Source of the DNA: Lanius collurio
Taxonomy: Eukaryota; Chordata; Aves; Passeriformes; Laniidae
Length of the DNA: 64,000 nucleotides
NCBI GenBank assembly: GCA_020086605.1
Contig: JACBWW010000003.1
Coordinates: 1,637,101 to 1,701,100 of the forward strand
Direction: 5' to 3'
A program made the position numbers and the translations under genes. Under the pieces are notes generated by a model that had not been told where the DNA came from, searched no databases, and saw only the letters and a list, made by a program, of their open reading frames with translations. Shown here piece after piece: positions 13,757-26,300 of the stretch. Each line of letters starts with the position of its first letter. Position 1 is the first letter of the stretch.

Positions 13757-13791
13757 GGGCTGGGCGGGCGGGGCGCGGCGGGGCGGGGCGG
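13757..13791 (+). promoter_or_regulatory. GC-box cluster with G-quadruplex potential
   Basis: Just right of the gap, G-runs GGG-CT-GGG-C-GGG-C-GGGG occupy 13757-13773 and are followed by GGGGCGGGG (13780-13788). The GGGCGG cores match Sp1/KLF binding sites, and four G-runs with loops of 1-2 bases satisfy the usual G-quadruplex rule. This places the core promoter in or near the gap. GC boxes work in either orientation, so they do not reveal the direction of transcription. Confidence 0.7.
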
Positions 13792-13815
13792 TGAGGAGCG
13801 CCCGCCGCCCGCACT

Positions 13816-13828
13816 CGCCCCCTAGCGG
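13816..13828 (-). promoter_or_regulatory. CTCF-like site in the CpG island
   Basis: On the minus strand the sequence reads CCGCTAGGGGGCG, a close fit to the CTCF core (CC, variable bases, AGGGGGCG). CTCF often binds near CpG-island promoters, where it organises chromatin loops. This is a motif match only; occupancy cannot be judged from sequence. Confidence 0.5.
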
Positions 13829-14491
13829 GGGGAACGACCAGCCGGGCCCGGCCCAGGTCCGCCCGCCCGCCCCGCGGCTGCTCTCTGTCTCGGCTCCGCT
13901 CGGATCTCTTCGGCACTTTCCGCCGTCTCCCACGGGGAGCGGGGTCATCGCGGATGGCGAGGCTGGGGCTGTTCCCTCGCCTCCTTTCCCGCCTCGCAGG
14001 AGCCCTCTCGGGGACTGCCCCGCCGTCACCTGCTCCTGCACGGCCGTGGTGGCCGCGGTCCCGCCCGAGTCCCACCCTGCCCACAGCTGCTCCCGGGCTG
14101 TGCCCGCTGACAGCGGGCCACGAGGAGTTGTAGTGGGTGGCTCCAGAGGCTGCCAAGAACTCGGCACACCGCCGGCTGGCGGGCCCTGCCAGGGGACGAG
14201 GAGCCAGGTGTCCCTCGTGCCATCGCTTGGGGTAGTAACGGGGCCGACCCAGGAGGTGAGAAGTGTCACCACAGCCCGCAGTGGGTGGCACAGCCCGATC
14301 CCTTCCCCCCGCGGGAGGAGGGCAGGTCTGGCCTCCGGCACGGCCGGGCTGAGCTGCCCGAGGCGTGGGGTGCGTGTGGTGCCTCCCGCTTCCCCCTCGC
14401 TCCCCGCCGGGCACTGCGCTCCAGCGCCGCGCGGAGGGATTAGCTCCGGTGCTGCAAGCGGAGGAACTGTGTCACAGCAACTCTACACCCT

Positions 14492-14526
14492 CGCTAATTA
14501 GTTGAGCCTTTCAGCAGCGCTAATTA
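14492..14526. promoter_or_regulatory. Pair of CGCTAATTA motifs (homeodomain-type sites)
   Basis: CGCTAATTA occurs at 14492-14500 and again at 14518-14526, 26 bp apart start to start, at the island's edge. Each contains the palindrome TAATTA, the classic core bound by many homeodomain proteins. The spacing is about two and a half helical turns. Functional binding is an inference. Confidence 0.35.
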
Positions 14527-17185
14527 ACTGAAGCAGAATACCTCAATGGCCAAGCAATCCGGTGGCATTTTTTCTCCAGTTTTAAGGAATTTTCCAGGTG
14601 CTTGGTCCTGCCTTTGTGGCACAATTGTGCTAATGCGACTGTACATGAGATCAATGAAACAGACCTGGTCAAAGTATTCCGAAAAACTCTCCAAAACTGT
14701 GAAACTTGGATGGTGTCCTCCTGATCTGTTTTGGTCCCTGCCGTCAGCCATCTCTGTTAACTCAAGTGCAGGGCTGGGAGCAGGAGAGAGTGAACCGATG
14801 TGCCAGAAGCTCTCTGCAAGACACCCAGGTCCAGAAAAAACGGCCAGAGCCAAGCCCGACGAAAGTATAGCAGACGATTCCTTGATATGCCTATCCAAAT
14901 TGCCTGTCCAAGCTTAATTCAGGGACCTCTGTGCTGCATTACACACTAAAAATCTGCCTGCTGGGGAGATGGGGCATTCCAAAATACAATTTAGCTCTTG
15001 GCCATCTGATTATCTTGTACTGCTCTTCTAGTGAGCCATTTCTTGGTATGCCACGTTCTTGGCTGGTTTGGGGAAAGTAACATGAAGGCTGCAACTCCAC
15101 TGAAGGCAGGAGAATGGGACCCAGTTTGTGCATGTCTCCACAGTACTGCCCATCTAAATTTGAGTACTGGGAGGAGCATAGCTATGTCACAGGTTTTCCC
15201 ACCCGGTGCAATGCCCCCTGCTGCTCAGCATAGCTAGTTCATAGGATTTTGCAGGTTTCATAGAGGCTTCTCTGAATGGTTATGTCTCATGCTCGTGTTC
15301 ACTAATATCTAACCTGAAAGTGGTCTATCCCAAATGTTTGCAGAAGCTATCTAATAATCTAATATCCCATCATTTATTAAAGGTATGTAAACCTAAATCT
15401 TCCATACATTTAAATCCTAGTGGAATATTGACAAGTTTCATTCTGTTTAACTGTTTCTGAGACTCAAAATGAGAATTAGTTCACTTGGTAATTCTATAAC
15501 ATTACTCCTGAATGTGAGATAATTTAACTCTGGAACAACAAGAGCATTAAGAAGCGTTGGCTTTGCCCTCCTGAATCACCCTGTTAGGTCAGTGTGTTTC
15601 CACCAGAACATCTCCTACTTAATAAGTGAGGATTAGACCCACCCTTGCGCCCCATGGAGGGAAATTAAATTTTCTTTGAACTGAAACTCTGCATTTTCAA
15701 AAGTACTTGGCAAGCAATAGTCATCATCTTTTCCTTTAGAGAGCATTCAGGAAAACATATCTGCTACAAAACAGATACCCGAAGTGAACAAACCACCAAG
15801 GGCCAAGCTGCTGCTCCCCATATTGCAGGTTACTGCATCTTGCCCTTCACACAGTCCCATGTAATTCTGTGGGAGCCTTCATTCAGGAGCCTGATAGCCC
15901 ACCCATTCCAATTAATCATAGTCAGGGCCCGATGACTTTAGAGATGAAATATGAGTATATCAGGCTTCTGATATAGTGGTTCAGTTCCTGAAGTCAGGAC
16001 CAAATCGGTGCAGCAGACAATTCTTTCTTTACAAACATCAGAAATCCTACTGCTGGCCCTTGAAGGAAATATGTAATCCCAATCTTTGCCTAAATTAAAA
16101 CTATTACCTGTTTTTTCAAGTGCTATCAGTCATGGCAGTGAAGAAGAGTATCCCTCACTTTTGACTGGGAGTTGCAGATTTAATGGGAACAGACCACAGC
16201 TTTTGTTTGCACACAATTACTTTCAGCTCCAAAGTTCTGCTCTTGGAAAGCATTTTCCCATATTCCCTGACTTTTTGGAAAGGCAGAGAATCTTATAGTG
16301 ATTAAGAGCAGGAAGATAAAAAGGAATACTGAGGATTGCCACATATGGGATACCATAGGAGCACTGTCTCTCACCAAGAGATGAATTTGTCCCTCCAAAT
16401 GTGATATCAGCTTGTAGCAAACACTTCTGTATATGAATCCAAATCACCTACTTGTTAAAGTTGTGCTAAATTAGATAAATATTAATTAATTTTGTGTAAT
16501 TTATTTTCCTATCACACAATCAAAAATGTAGACAAGATACTAATTCCATGAGAATAACAGCTTTAAGATGAAAACCACCACTCCCCTCTGAAAAAAACAC
16601 CAACAAACTCCATAAAGACAACAGGATAAAGGTTGTGTCTGTTATTTTCACCTTTTGTGGCTGAGACATTATTATTTTCTGTAACTACACAAACACACTG
16701 TCTTTTTTGCAGGATCATCTCCCATTCACTGCATGTTTCAATGGCTGCTTCACCCTTCACTGCATGTGTTAACCCCTACAGACTGGATATCTGCTCTTAT
16801 CCTGTTGAGCTGAAGACATCTAGGACACAGTTTTTCTACTAAATTCCTGTGTGTGATTATTTACATCTCTGAGCATTTCTTTAAATTAAAAGAAAAAACC
16901 ACAACCTGAACCCTTGCTCAATTTACTCAGGGAAAAAAAAAATGTGTTCAGTTACTGATTAGAGGGAAGAAGTCCAGCTGGAGTAACTTCCTCATCATCA
17001 CCCAGAAGAGCTGTCACAATAACAAACATCTCTGAGAGCAGTTTGAGCAGCCACCTAGCCAGGGATCAGGTACTGATTAAACCAGATGAGGAAAAAACCT
17101 GTGTGTAATGTTACTTCAAATATAGGTAAGTTGTCCAGTTAAGTTAGCCTGTAGTGATTTGAAGAAAAGTGTGCAACTGTAAAAA
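14527..17185. other. Non-coding flank of the CpG island, no gene seen
   Basis: Two overlapping antisense open frames of about 124 codons (14524-14898 minus, 14546-14917 plus) lie beside the island. Neither resembles a known protein, and mutual overlap of this kind is typical of non-coding, moderate-GC DNA. Beyond them the sequence is AT-rich, with no repeat family recognised. Confidence 0.5.
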
Positions 17186-17340
17186 GCTGTCAATGCCCTA
17201 TCCCAGGAAGTGTTAAAGGCCAGGGTGGATGTATCTCTGAGCCACCTGGTCTAGTGGAATGTGTCCTACCCATGGCAGGGTGGTTAGAGGCAGATTTTTA
17301 ATGTCTTTTCCAACCCAAACCTTTCTATGATTCCATGAAA
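17186..17340 (+). mobile_element. CR1 non-LTR retrotransposon, short 3'-end fragment
   Basis: About 155 bp of CR1 3' region, forward strand. It includes 'caggaagtgttaaaggccagg', 'ccacctggtctagtgg', 'cccatggcaggg' and the terminal 'tttctatgattccatga'. Severely 5'-truncated and non-coding. Confidence 0.93.
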
Positions 17341-20300
17341 TATGTGTGCACACACGCACATACTGATTTTCAGAAGTTAATCAGCCAAATTTAAGAGGCA
17401 TTCCTTCATGTCAACAAAAGACTCCTTACTGTCAAATTCACGGACATGCTAAAGCTTCTCAAAAGATAGTTACAAATAGGGAGTTTGTGTAATTGTTTTT
17501 AGTCAGCAATTCCTTACCTTAATTCTTCTTTAAAAGGCAAATCATGATTAGTTCAGCTGGAGGCAGAAACTCATGATGGGAAACATCATCCCAAATTGTT
17601 ACATTCTGGCACTGTTGTAACAGAAGCAGGATCTCTATAAGAAATCTGAGCTGTGGTCACTCTGCCTTGTGGATAGATCTGCATATGCCAGCACGGAAAA
17701 AGCTTCTTTCCACTTCCAGAGACACTAAAGTTCTAACCATTGTCCTTATCTCAAATTCACAAGACATTTCAAAACATAAACCAACAGTGAACTTTCAAAG
17801 AAAATGCTAAGTGGCTTAAAGTATGTTCACATTATCACAAAACACCAGTTTATGTGAATACAGACTGGGAGCATGAATACACACAGGCAGTGAATGTTCC
17901 CAGCAGTTAGACAGTAAATTGTCTGGCCAGAGTAATTTATGTGCTTACACAGACTTCATGGATATTATCCTCCTCCCACACTTTGGCTGACATTTTTGAA
18001 AGTGCTTTCATTTACTTGCAAGCATGTATGAAGCAAGTCATGTGCTGATTCATGAAATGTGTATCATGAAATATTGGTTAAACAGAGTGAAAGTGGGCTG
18101 AAAAAAGTTCACGCAGGGGATGTGCCTACATTGTTGCACTTTGACCTAAGCAGTGAAAGTTGTACCCAGACTGTAAAAGAGTACTTCTGAGGGAAACAGT
18201 GAAAGAACAATCAACTCAGCCATTCCAACTTTGGTACATTAGACTACGTAGCTAGGAGATTACTCTGTGCGTACATGTATAGAAAAATTGAGTAATAATT
18301 TTTATACCTACTTTGATTATCTGATCGGTAGTACACTGAACATGTATTTACATGAATATTTCCCCTTCTGTTACTATCAAGTGTTCATCTTAAATTATCA
18401 TTTTGGCTTAGTCTTCATTTACTACCCCTTATGGCCACTCAAAGGTTTCCTCTTACTAGTAATATATAATGATTGTAAATTATGAAAGAGGGGGACATAT
18501 TGCTGTAACTCACATAACTTTTTTCATTCACCTGTAACAGTATTTCCCCACTCCAGGACATATCTTTTTTTAATCTCAAAAAGTATGGTTCATAGGAAAG
18601 AAGTGTCAAATCATTTTTGCTTTGTCTAAAATTTGCAAATATTTTACATTTAGCAATTAACCATGAAAAGCATATTTAAATGAATCTTATTTAAATCAAC
18701 CCAGCATATGTATTTAATATAGCTGCACAAGAGAATCAACATGGTACTATGCTAATTTTCTGTAAAACATTTTTCATTCCTTTCAAAATTACTTCACTCC
18801 CTGAAGTAAAACAGTAGTCCATTTTAAGTTCTGCCTCATTTGAATTTGAGATGGAGCGTTGAAGAAAGCTGCTTTAATTGAAGCTTAAAAGATATGAAAT
18901 TGAGCCTTTAGGGAGTGTTGGGTACTTTTCTTGTTGTTCTGGTTGATTGATTTGCATGATGTGGGTGGGGAATGTTGTTGATCAGGCTGTCCATTTTAAT
19001 TTTGTACAGGTTGTGTCAGCTTTAAAGTGAGGGGCGAGCATACAAGCTTTAGTACAGACACTGTGCTGCGGGCCAAAATAAGTAAAATAGCACTATATAC
19101 ACTCTTGAAAAGTGTGATATTTAAGTCAACTCAGAATATCATATACTGCAATGCATTATTTTTAGTCTAGTATTGAGTAAGTGCCTTCTCTTTTTTCTTT
19201 TCCTGATTCACATGTATATAAACAAGGTGGAATAAATGTCTTTAAAACTAATATGTCACTGTCCTGGTTCCTTGAGAAGTACTGCTCTGAATTTACCAGA
19301 AAACCAACAAGCCTTAATGATGAGACTTGAGATGTCCCCTAAAGGAAAAAAATTCCTAAAGCTTATTTTGCTCTTCTGATTTACTTTGCAGCATGTGCCA
19401 GATTTGGCTGCCATCAGATCTCTGTCTTACCACTGCCTGATATCCTCTAAAATCACTCTACTTAAGAGGAGTGAGATCAGTCTCCTAATTTGTTGTTATA
19501 TACCTATTGCAATTAGACTTTTTTAAAAAAACAAGGCAGAACAACTCTGCACTTGCTAGTTTTTTGTAAACCATTTCTACCCAGAGTGTTTAACTGGGTA
19601 ACTGTTCTTGCTGCATTGCCTGTGATGCTGCTATGATCATTGCAAAAATCAAAAGCGCCTTCCAACAGATGGCACACAGGCCAATTAATGACAGCAGTGC
19701 TTCTGTGTTACTTGGTGTCCTATAAAAATGGAACAAACAGCCTTCCCTTTTGCCCATGTTATAATACAACAGTGTTCATTACGGCTCTCAAAAATGGGAA
19801 ACCCCCACCACCACCACCAAAACAGGTCTCTCTTCCCACCCACTCCCCACCCTATGATGAGGAAACGATGTTTTAGGAGATGAGTAATAGAGCAGCTTTT
19901 TTTCTGAAGGTTACAATCTATGCAAAAAATAAAACCTTAACTATATTTCTGTTAAGAGGTTCTTAATGAAACGTGCAAATGCCTCAGCACTTTTGTATTC
20001 AGCACAATTCAGCCCAGTAGCACATGGGGGTTATAATGTACCTGAGGGGAGAAGACATAAAGAATTAGGTCTGGAGCCTGGGGAAGGCAAAAGCTTGACT
20101 AGACTAATTGATTTCCAGACCGATGTTTTAAAAATCTATACAGTGAAAATACTAATGAGTTCCTTTTTTGGAGGGATGAGAAGAAGTTCTAAATTTAACT
20201 GTGAACTTTCACTAACTTTCAGTAACTATGAGGTCTTTTGCTTCAGTATTTAGGATACAAAGCAGCTGGAGATGAGGGCTCCTCCTATGAGCCCTCCAAA

Positions 20301-23300
20301 CATGTCTCAGATGTGTCTGGTGCTATTTGTTGTGATGGGCACAAAAAAGCAGTATGTATCAAAGAACTTTAAATCTGAATGTTGTAACATTGAATTTACA
20401 GATACCTGGCTCAGGAGTAAAATCCTACATTCAGCTCTTGGGCTGCTTCCACAGAATATGTAGGGATAGTTTTCCAGCTCGTATTGTGTTGGAGAACTGC
20501 CAACAGACTGAATCAGGAGTGCTTGGTCAATGTCCTCAGCAGAGAGATGCCATTGTCAGTGGCTGGGACGCTGCTCCCCCTGAGGTAGCTGTTAAACCTC
20601 ACATCTCTGCCTCAGCTCTAGGGACACACTTCTGCTCACTTGGGATCTGTTTCCACAAGCGTGCTCTCGAGTGTAGGTAGGATTTATGTCCCTTATTTCT
20701 GGATGCTAATAAGGACCAGGTATTTTCCAAGTGATGGTTTCACAGCCCTGTTTCTGCAAATTTGAGTGTCTGCAGGAGTGGAACTCAAGGGACATAGGCT
20801 GTGCACTGCCAGCCCCAGCTGCAACCCCGAGGTCTGTAGTTTGTTGTCCAGTAAACACTAAGGGTTGTAATGAAGGAGTTTTAAATTTATTCCAAATCCC
20901 ACTCTAGGCTTTCTAAATACCCATGTTCTACTTGACTTTTCATGCTGCTCATACTTAGGAACTAACTCTCCTGAGAACTGATCTGATGCTCTGAAAGGGC
21001 TGTCATCATTCCGTGGATTGCACACATAGACAGAGAAGAATTGAAAGAAATAAATTGAAATGTGTTAAAACAATTCACAAATTTATAATTCTGCCCTCCT
21101 GGCAAAGTCCTTAATTACAACATCCCACTTAATATTGGAATATTACATATTCCTTGTCACAAAGCTACCTTTTTGAAGGTTATTGAACCCTGTTAAAATA
21201 TTGGCCACTTTTGGGAAGAAACATAACCTCCTGATTTTCTTGCTCTCTGTTGCAAAACCATTTCTTAAGCTCAACATGAGTTCTCAAAAGTTAGACTTTG
21301 AGGCAGCACAAAGGTCTCCAGACAGTGGTGTTTAGTTTTCTTCTCCCCAAATCACCTTGTGATGGAATTTGCAGTGAAGCTGATGTCCTTGCAAGGCAAA
21401 AATAGGAAAACAGGCTCTTAGGTGCTACTTTGACACTTAGATTGACTCATTCATGTCCAGAGTAAACAGAAACAAGATTTATTATCCAGGTCCCAGTCAA
21501 ATGCTCTAATTTCGAACTATTCCAGGCAAAGTGAGACATGTTTTCCCCAGAGTGACCAGGTGTCTAAGCAACCTTTAGAATTGCTTTAGTTAAAGAAGTC
21601 TATTGTCTCCTACTCTCCTAGCAAAAAATGAATGCCAGCATTTCTAGATTAAACATGTAATAAGAGTGGCATCTAATGGCTCTGAAACCTGTAGGATGGT
21701 GAAGGAGGACATGCTGATTTTTAAAGGGTCACATATAGGTGTTTTGCCATTTTATTAGGAACTGTAGGAACAAACTAAGGATTTTGGATTCCACCAGGCA
21801 TCTAGTTCCACAGAGATCTGCAGTTTTTGGTGCTCAGATGCATGTGGATCCTGTGTGGAGCAAGTTTGTTGATGTGAAGAGTTTATGTACTCTTGGTTAG
21901 CTACCATCTCTATAAATAAACAAATATATAGCACCGTCACATGTTCTTCCTTTCTTGCCTTCCACTCCATATGGAATTTTTATAATCCTTGAATTACAAC
22001 ATGACATAATCACCAGCATTTCCTCTGGCAACACTGTATCTCTGTAAAGCCCGATAGCTAACAAGAACTGTTTTCAAAGCAGAGCTGATCTCATTGCTGA
22101 TGCTTGGCCATAAAGATATTTTGGCATGATAAGATTCTGTATAAACTGATGTGTTTGTTATTGAAACAAACCTTAAGTTTTCATATCTATTCAAAGGGGA
22201 AAAGAAGGTAGTATCTTCTTTACTGCATGGAAATGCCAAAGCAAAAGAATTATGGAAATTCTCTAGCTGCTGAAAGATTCTTGTAAGTATGGAAAGAAAC
22301 AAATTTAGCTGATAAGAGTAGGGTATTTGGCCTTTGTGCAAATGATTCCTGATGCTTCTCCTCCAAACTTTTCTTTATGAGTCAATAGCTTCAAGTAGCA
22401 CACACCAAACACTGCTGTAACCTGGTATGCTGCTATCTGGAAATTTCAGATTAGACTCTGTCAAAAAACTGTCAAAGAACAGATTATAAAATAAAGGGGG
22501 TTGGGGAGGGGAAGGGGAAATGGCAGTGGTTGCTTACAGTGGCTTAGAGGCAGCTGTTCTGGTCAGAGAATTATTTGGAGCAAAATAGCTGCAATTATAG
22601 GTAGGGAATATAAATGGGAATTTGAATGAAATATACACAGTTATATGACCCACTAATGACTCCAAAAAAGGGCATAAGATGAATGAGTCACTGAGTTTTA
22701 AATATAGGTCCCTGCTGCAATAGTTTTATCATCAAACAAGACTCCACTTGAATTAAAGGGGATGGAGGGCTATATGATGGGGTCCTACAGCTATGCCTCA
22801 GTGACAACCAAGGCAAAGGCTACACAAGTTGTTTCTATTATAAGCAATATAAGAGAGAAGCATTTGCAAAGGGATGACTCACTGATCAGAGGGCTTTCAG
22901 TTTGACTCTGATACAGTGGTTCAGATAAATGAACTCATTATTTTCTATAGCCTGTGACCTTTCCTGATTCAGAAATAGTAACATTTATTTTTCTGCACAA
23001 TATTTATTTTAACACTGTTACTATCGGTCTCACTGTATTTCATCATTTGTTCCAATTGTATAGTTAGGCTCACTTGCTAATATAAGATCAGCAGCTTTCT
23101 AAAGGCAAAGAAAATAGTGAAGCTGTGCTAGGATTTTAACAGCTGGGAACAGAAATAGCCTTTGACACAATGCTTTTAAACTAATTTTTTTACTACATGA
23201 CACAATTTGTTTTTAAAGAACTGTGATGTATCTTACAGACACATGTCTGACAAAGCATAGTCATTAGAGAAGTAAAACAAACAAAATTACCTCTGCCTGT

Positions 23301-26300
23301 CAGCCACCGAAACTGCCCAGGAAAGGAAGTGAAGAATTTACAAGGTCCTTTGGAAACATAAACCCTGAGACTATATTGCAAATGTTCTTCCTATCATTTG
23401 CAGTGCTGTCTCTGAAGGTTATTTCTAATTTCAGTCACAATTTGCATGAAGTGAAAAAGTAATTCAGATAGACTGCTAAAAGATTTGTGAGTTTAAGGGA
23501 CCATATATTGCTATAAGAAGCTTCTGAGTGCTTCTATGCAAAAGCATGTCTCACAACTTCAAGAGATTTTCTTTGCATGTTTGAAAAAGTGAAAGGAAAC
23601 TTCAAAATAATGATAAAAAAAAGGTAACCTATTTTTTTCCCATTTCCCCTCTCCTGCATCATATATGCATACTTCTGAAGAGATAAGAAGAATGAACTTC
23701 ATTGCCACTCTGCTGCAAATGTCTGTAGAGACAAACAATTATTTATTTCCCAGAATAAATAAAACAAACAGGAGCTTTTTTTCCCAGGAAATTTTGGCAT
23801 CATTTACTGATATGAAACCACAAAAAGCCTCTGCTATTTAAAAGTGATTAGGAACCCAGACCAGCCAGCCTTTCTCCTGTCCATAGCTCAAATGAACTGG
23901 CTTTCTCTTTGGAGTGAACACAGGGTGAGAGCACAGGGTTTTTCCCTTGGCATGGGTGGTGGCTGTGCACCAAGCTCATCCTATCAGAGCAATAGAGCTC
24001 AGAGTTGAAGCTGCCCTTCCGTCCCTGGTTTAGCACAAGCTGTTCATAAGCTCTCTGGTAGCTTGTTAATGCAACAGTTTACATTGATTATAATGACACA
24101 AAAGAAGTAATTAAGGGGGAATATTTTAACTGTACCTGAATTTAACTTGTCCTCTGTTGCAATTCAGATCATCTGGGGTGTATGTAACTTCACCTTGAAA
24201 ACATATACATAAAGGTAGAAGGTACAAGATAAAAAAGAAGATAAAAGTAGTATGGAAATATAACAATATTATATGTGAGAGGGTACAGGTCTGGCTGATT
24301 TCCTCCTGTCAATACCAAGAAAACTCTTACATGCACAGAGCTTCTTTGAGTTAGCATGTTGAATAAATTCAACCCTGGCAACTCTGCTGACAACCAGCAT
24401 TAAGGTTATAGACCATAAATCCATAAAAATATTTTCTCCCATCTATTGTGAAATTCTGGAAGTGCAGCTCAAAGAAATGGAAGAGATATAACAGGCCTGA
24501 AGCAAATGCTGAAGAGCTTGTGATCTCCCCGTGCTTATTTATGTGATGAGTCCTAATAACATCGGCATTTCCTGCAAGTCACGTTTGTCTGGGTGTCTTC
24601 GGAGATTTGTGGCAGAGAGGGGGATGCATCTTTTCATCTGTAACCTGTGCATGCCTTTTAGGGGTTTCCCAGGTCTATCCAGGGGTCCCTTGCAGTTAAA
24701 TATCTTCGTGTCTCCTCCACACATTGAGGTAATTGCCACAATGGAAGAAGTGTGTGTTATATGCTCAGACATTTACTCATGAAAAGTCTAGTATTTTTAA
24801 AGGCATGCAGTTTCAAATAACCCCTTTTCATAATGTTCATAACTTAGTGTAGAATTACATAAGATTTGTATTTCATGCTAGAATGGGAGTATTTAGTACG
24901 TAAACTATTTTATTTTGTGGGATACCAACTGTAGAATGCTATTGCCATTAACTTTGCATACCCTCAGTACTGAGTGCCTAAATATTAATGGAACTAGCAC
25001 AGATTTTCACTTCAAAAGCATGCAAATGTTCAGAACTAGTTATTTGCTTTTTATAGTTAAGACCTAGAAAAAGAGTCTTAAGTAAAATATTATAGCTCTA
25101 ATTTTTTGATGGACTTAAGGAGCTTGGTAAGGTTTCTTAAAGAATTATTTGAAGAAATTGACAGTGGTAATCTATATAACACTGGAGCAAAACCTATGCC
25201 ATTTGCATACGAAGGTGCATATTTTTGAAATATCTTTTGTGTATTTTATATATCAAACAGAACTTGTTTCAGTACAATATTTCATGCTGAAAATAATATT
25301 CTGCCAAGGGTATAGAATACGAAGATTGATTTTCATTAGAATTTTCAGGCAAGCAGGCCTTGGTATATACTAAAAATCAATAACCATTTTAATATCTTTT
25401 AAATCTTATTATTTATTTCTCTTCTAATAGAGGGTGGGAATAAGAAGACCCTCCTGGTGACAAAACTAATATCTTTGTACTGAAAAGGGTATTAAAAAAT
25501 CCCATTATGTGCTTAGGGACTCTAGACTGCACATTCCTGGGTGCTTTATTCTGTGCCCATAAAGAGTCCCATGGAAATTGAAGGGGACTGTTCATATGCA
25601 TGAAGTTAAAACCTATTCCTAAGCACTTGTAAGCTTAAGGGCTGGTTTAAAAAATGCATTAAGGATCCATCATCTTATTGCCTTTATATTTCCAGTGAAA
25701 AGAGCATTTGGTATATTGAATCTTTTTCTTGCATCAGACAAAACTACTCTGTAACCCTACACATCACAGGAGAAAAATGAAATGCAGGAAATAAAAATCA
25801 CTGTCAGCCCAATTGTACAAGTTTTCTATGGAACTTGTTTTTTCATGCTACTCCTCCAGATTGTATTTCAAGGACAATATGAGAGTTTAGACTTAGAAAG
25901 TGACACCAGGGATCTAAGCACTGGAAAGCATTGCCTGTCAGTCACTTCTGAGGACAACTTGAAAAGGATTAATGCAACAAAATAAATTGAGCATGAACTC
26001 AAATGACTTGGTAAAGCTGAGTCATAGCAAAAAATTTCTATGATGCTGACTGTCTGAGAAACCAGGCCTTTCTGTTTCGTAATGGCACAAACTACTTTTA
26101 AAAACAGTCAATAGTGCTGTTTTCTGGTAACACAAAAAATCTTTCTTTACAGAGAAGACTGAGATTTGTGATTTAGTCAACTTTAAAATGCAGACGAAGG
26201 ACCATACCTGCCCACACACTGTATTTTTTATTTATTTTATCATTTGCAGAAATGCAGCATTCCAGAGGTAATAGCTTGAAAGGAAAAAAGGCAATTGGGC

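Larger units (their letters stand above)
12860..14465. promoter_or_regulatory. CpG island, probable gene promoter, interrupted by a gap
   Basis: Base composition switches abruptly to GC-rich, CpG-dense DNA on both sides of the unsequenced gap, and back to AT-rich DNA by about 14.47 kb. Dense GC boxes, a (GGGAC)3 run at 13165-13179 and no obvious TATA box fit a broad CpG-island promoter. Splice-donor-like sequences exist both ways. On the plus strand there is CCCAGGAG/GTGAGAAG (cut after 14255). On the minus strand there are GAGCAG/GTGACG (GT at 14029-14028) and GGGAAG/GTGCGCGG (GT at 13322-13321). Direction is therefore undecided and the promoter may be bidirectional. Long open frames across this region are artefacts of high GC and of reading through N bases. 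The first exon may lie in the gap. Confidence 0.8.

Noticed and set aside
13025..14501. Open frames of 426-438 codons across the CpG island on both strands
   Set aside because: They run through 295 undetermined bases, occur in several frames at once, and reflect the lack of stop codons in GC-rich DNA. No known protein pattern is visible.
14524..14917. Pair of overlapping antisense frames of about 124 codons
   Set aside because: Mutually antisense frames of the same length are expected by chance. Neither peptide is familiar and there is no splice context.
17342..17362. CA/TG-rich patch as a microsatellite
   Set aside because: Too short and interrupted to count as a dinucleotide repeat array.
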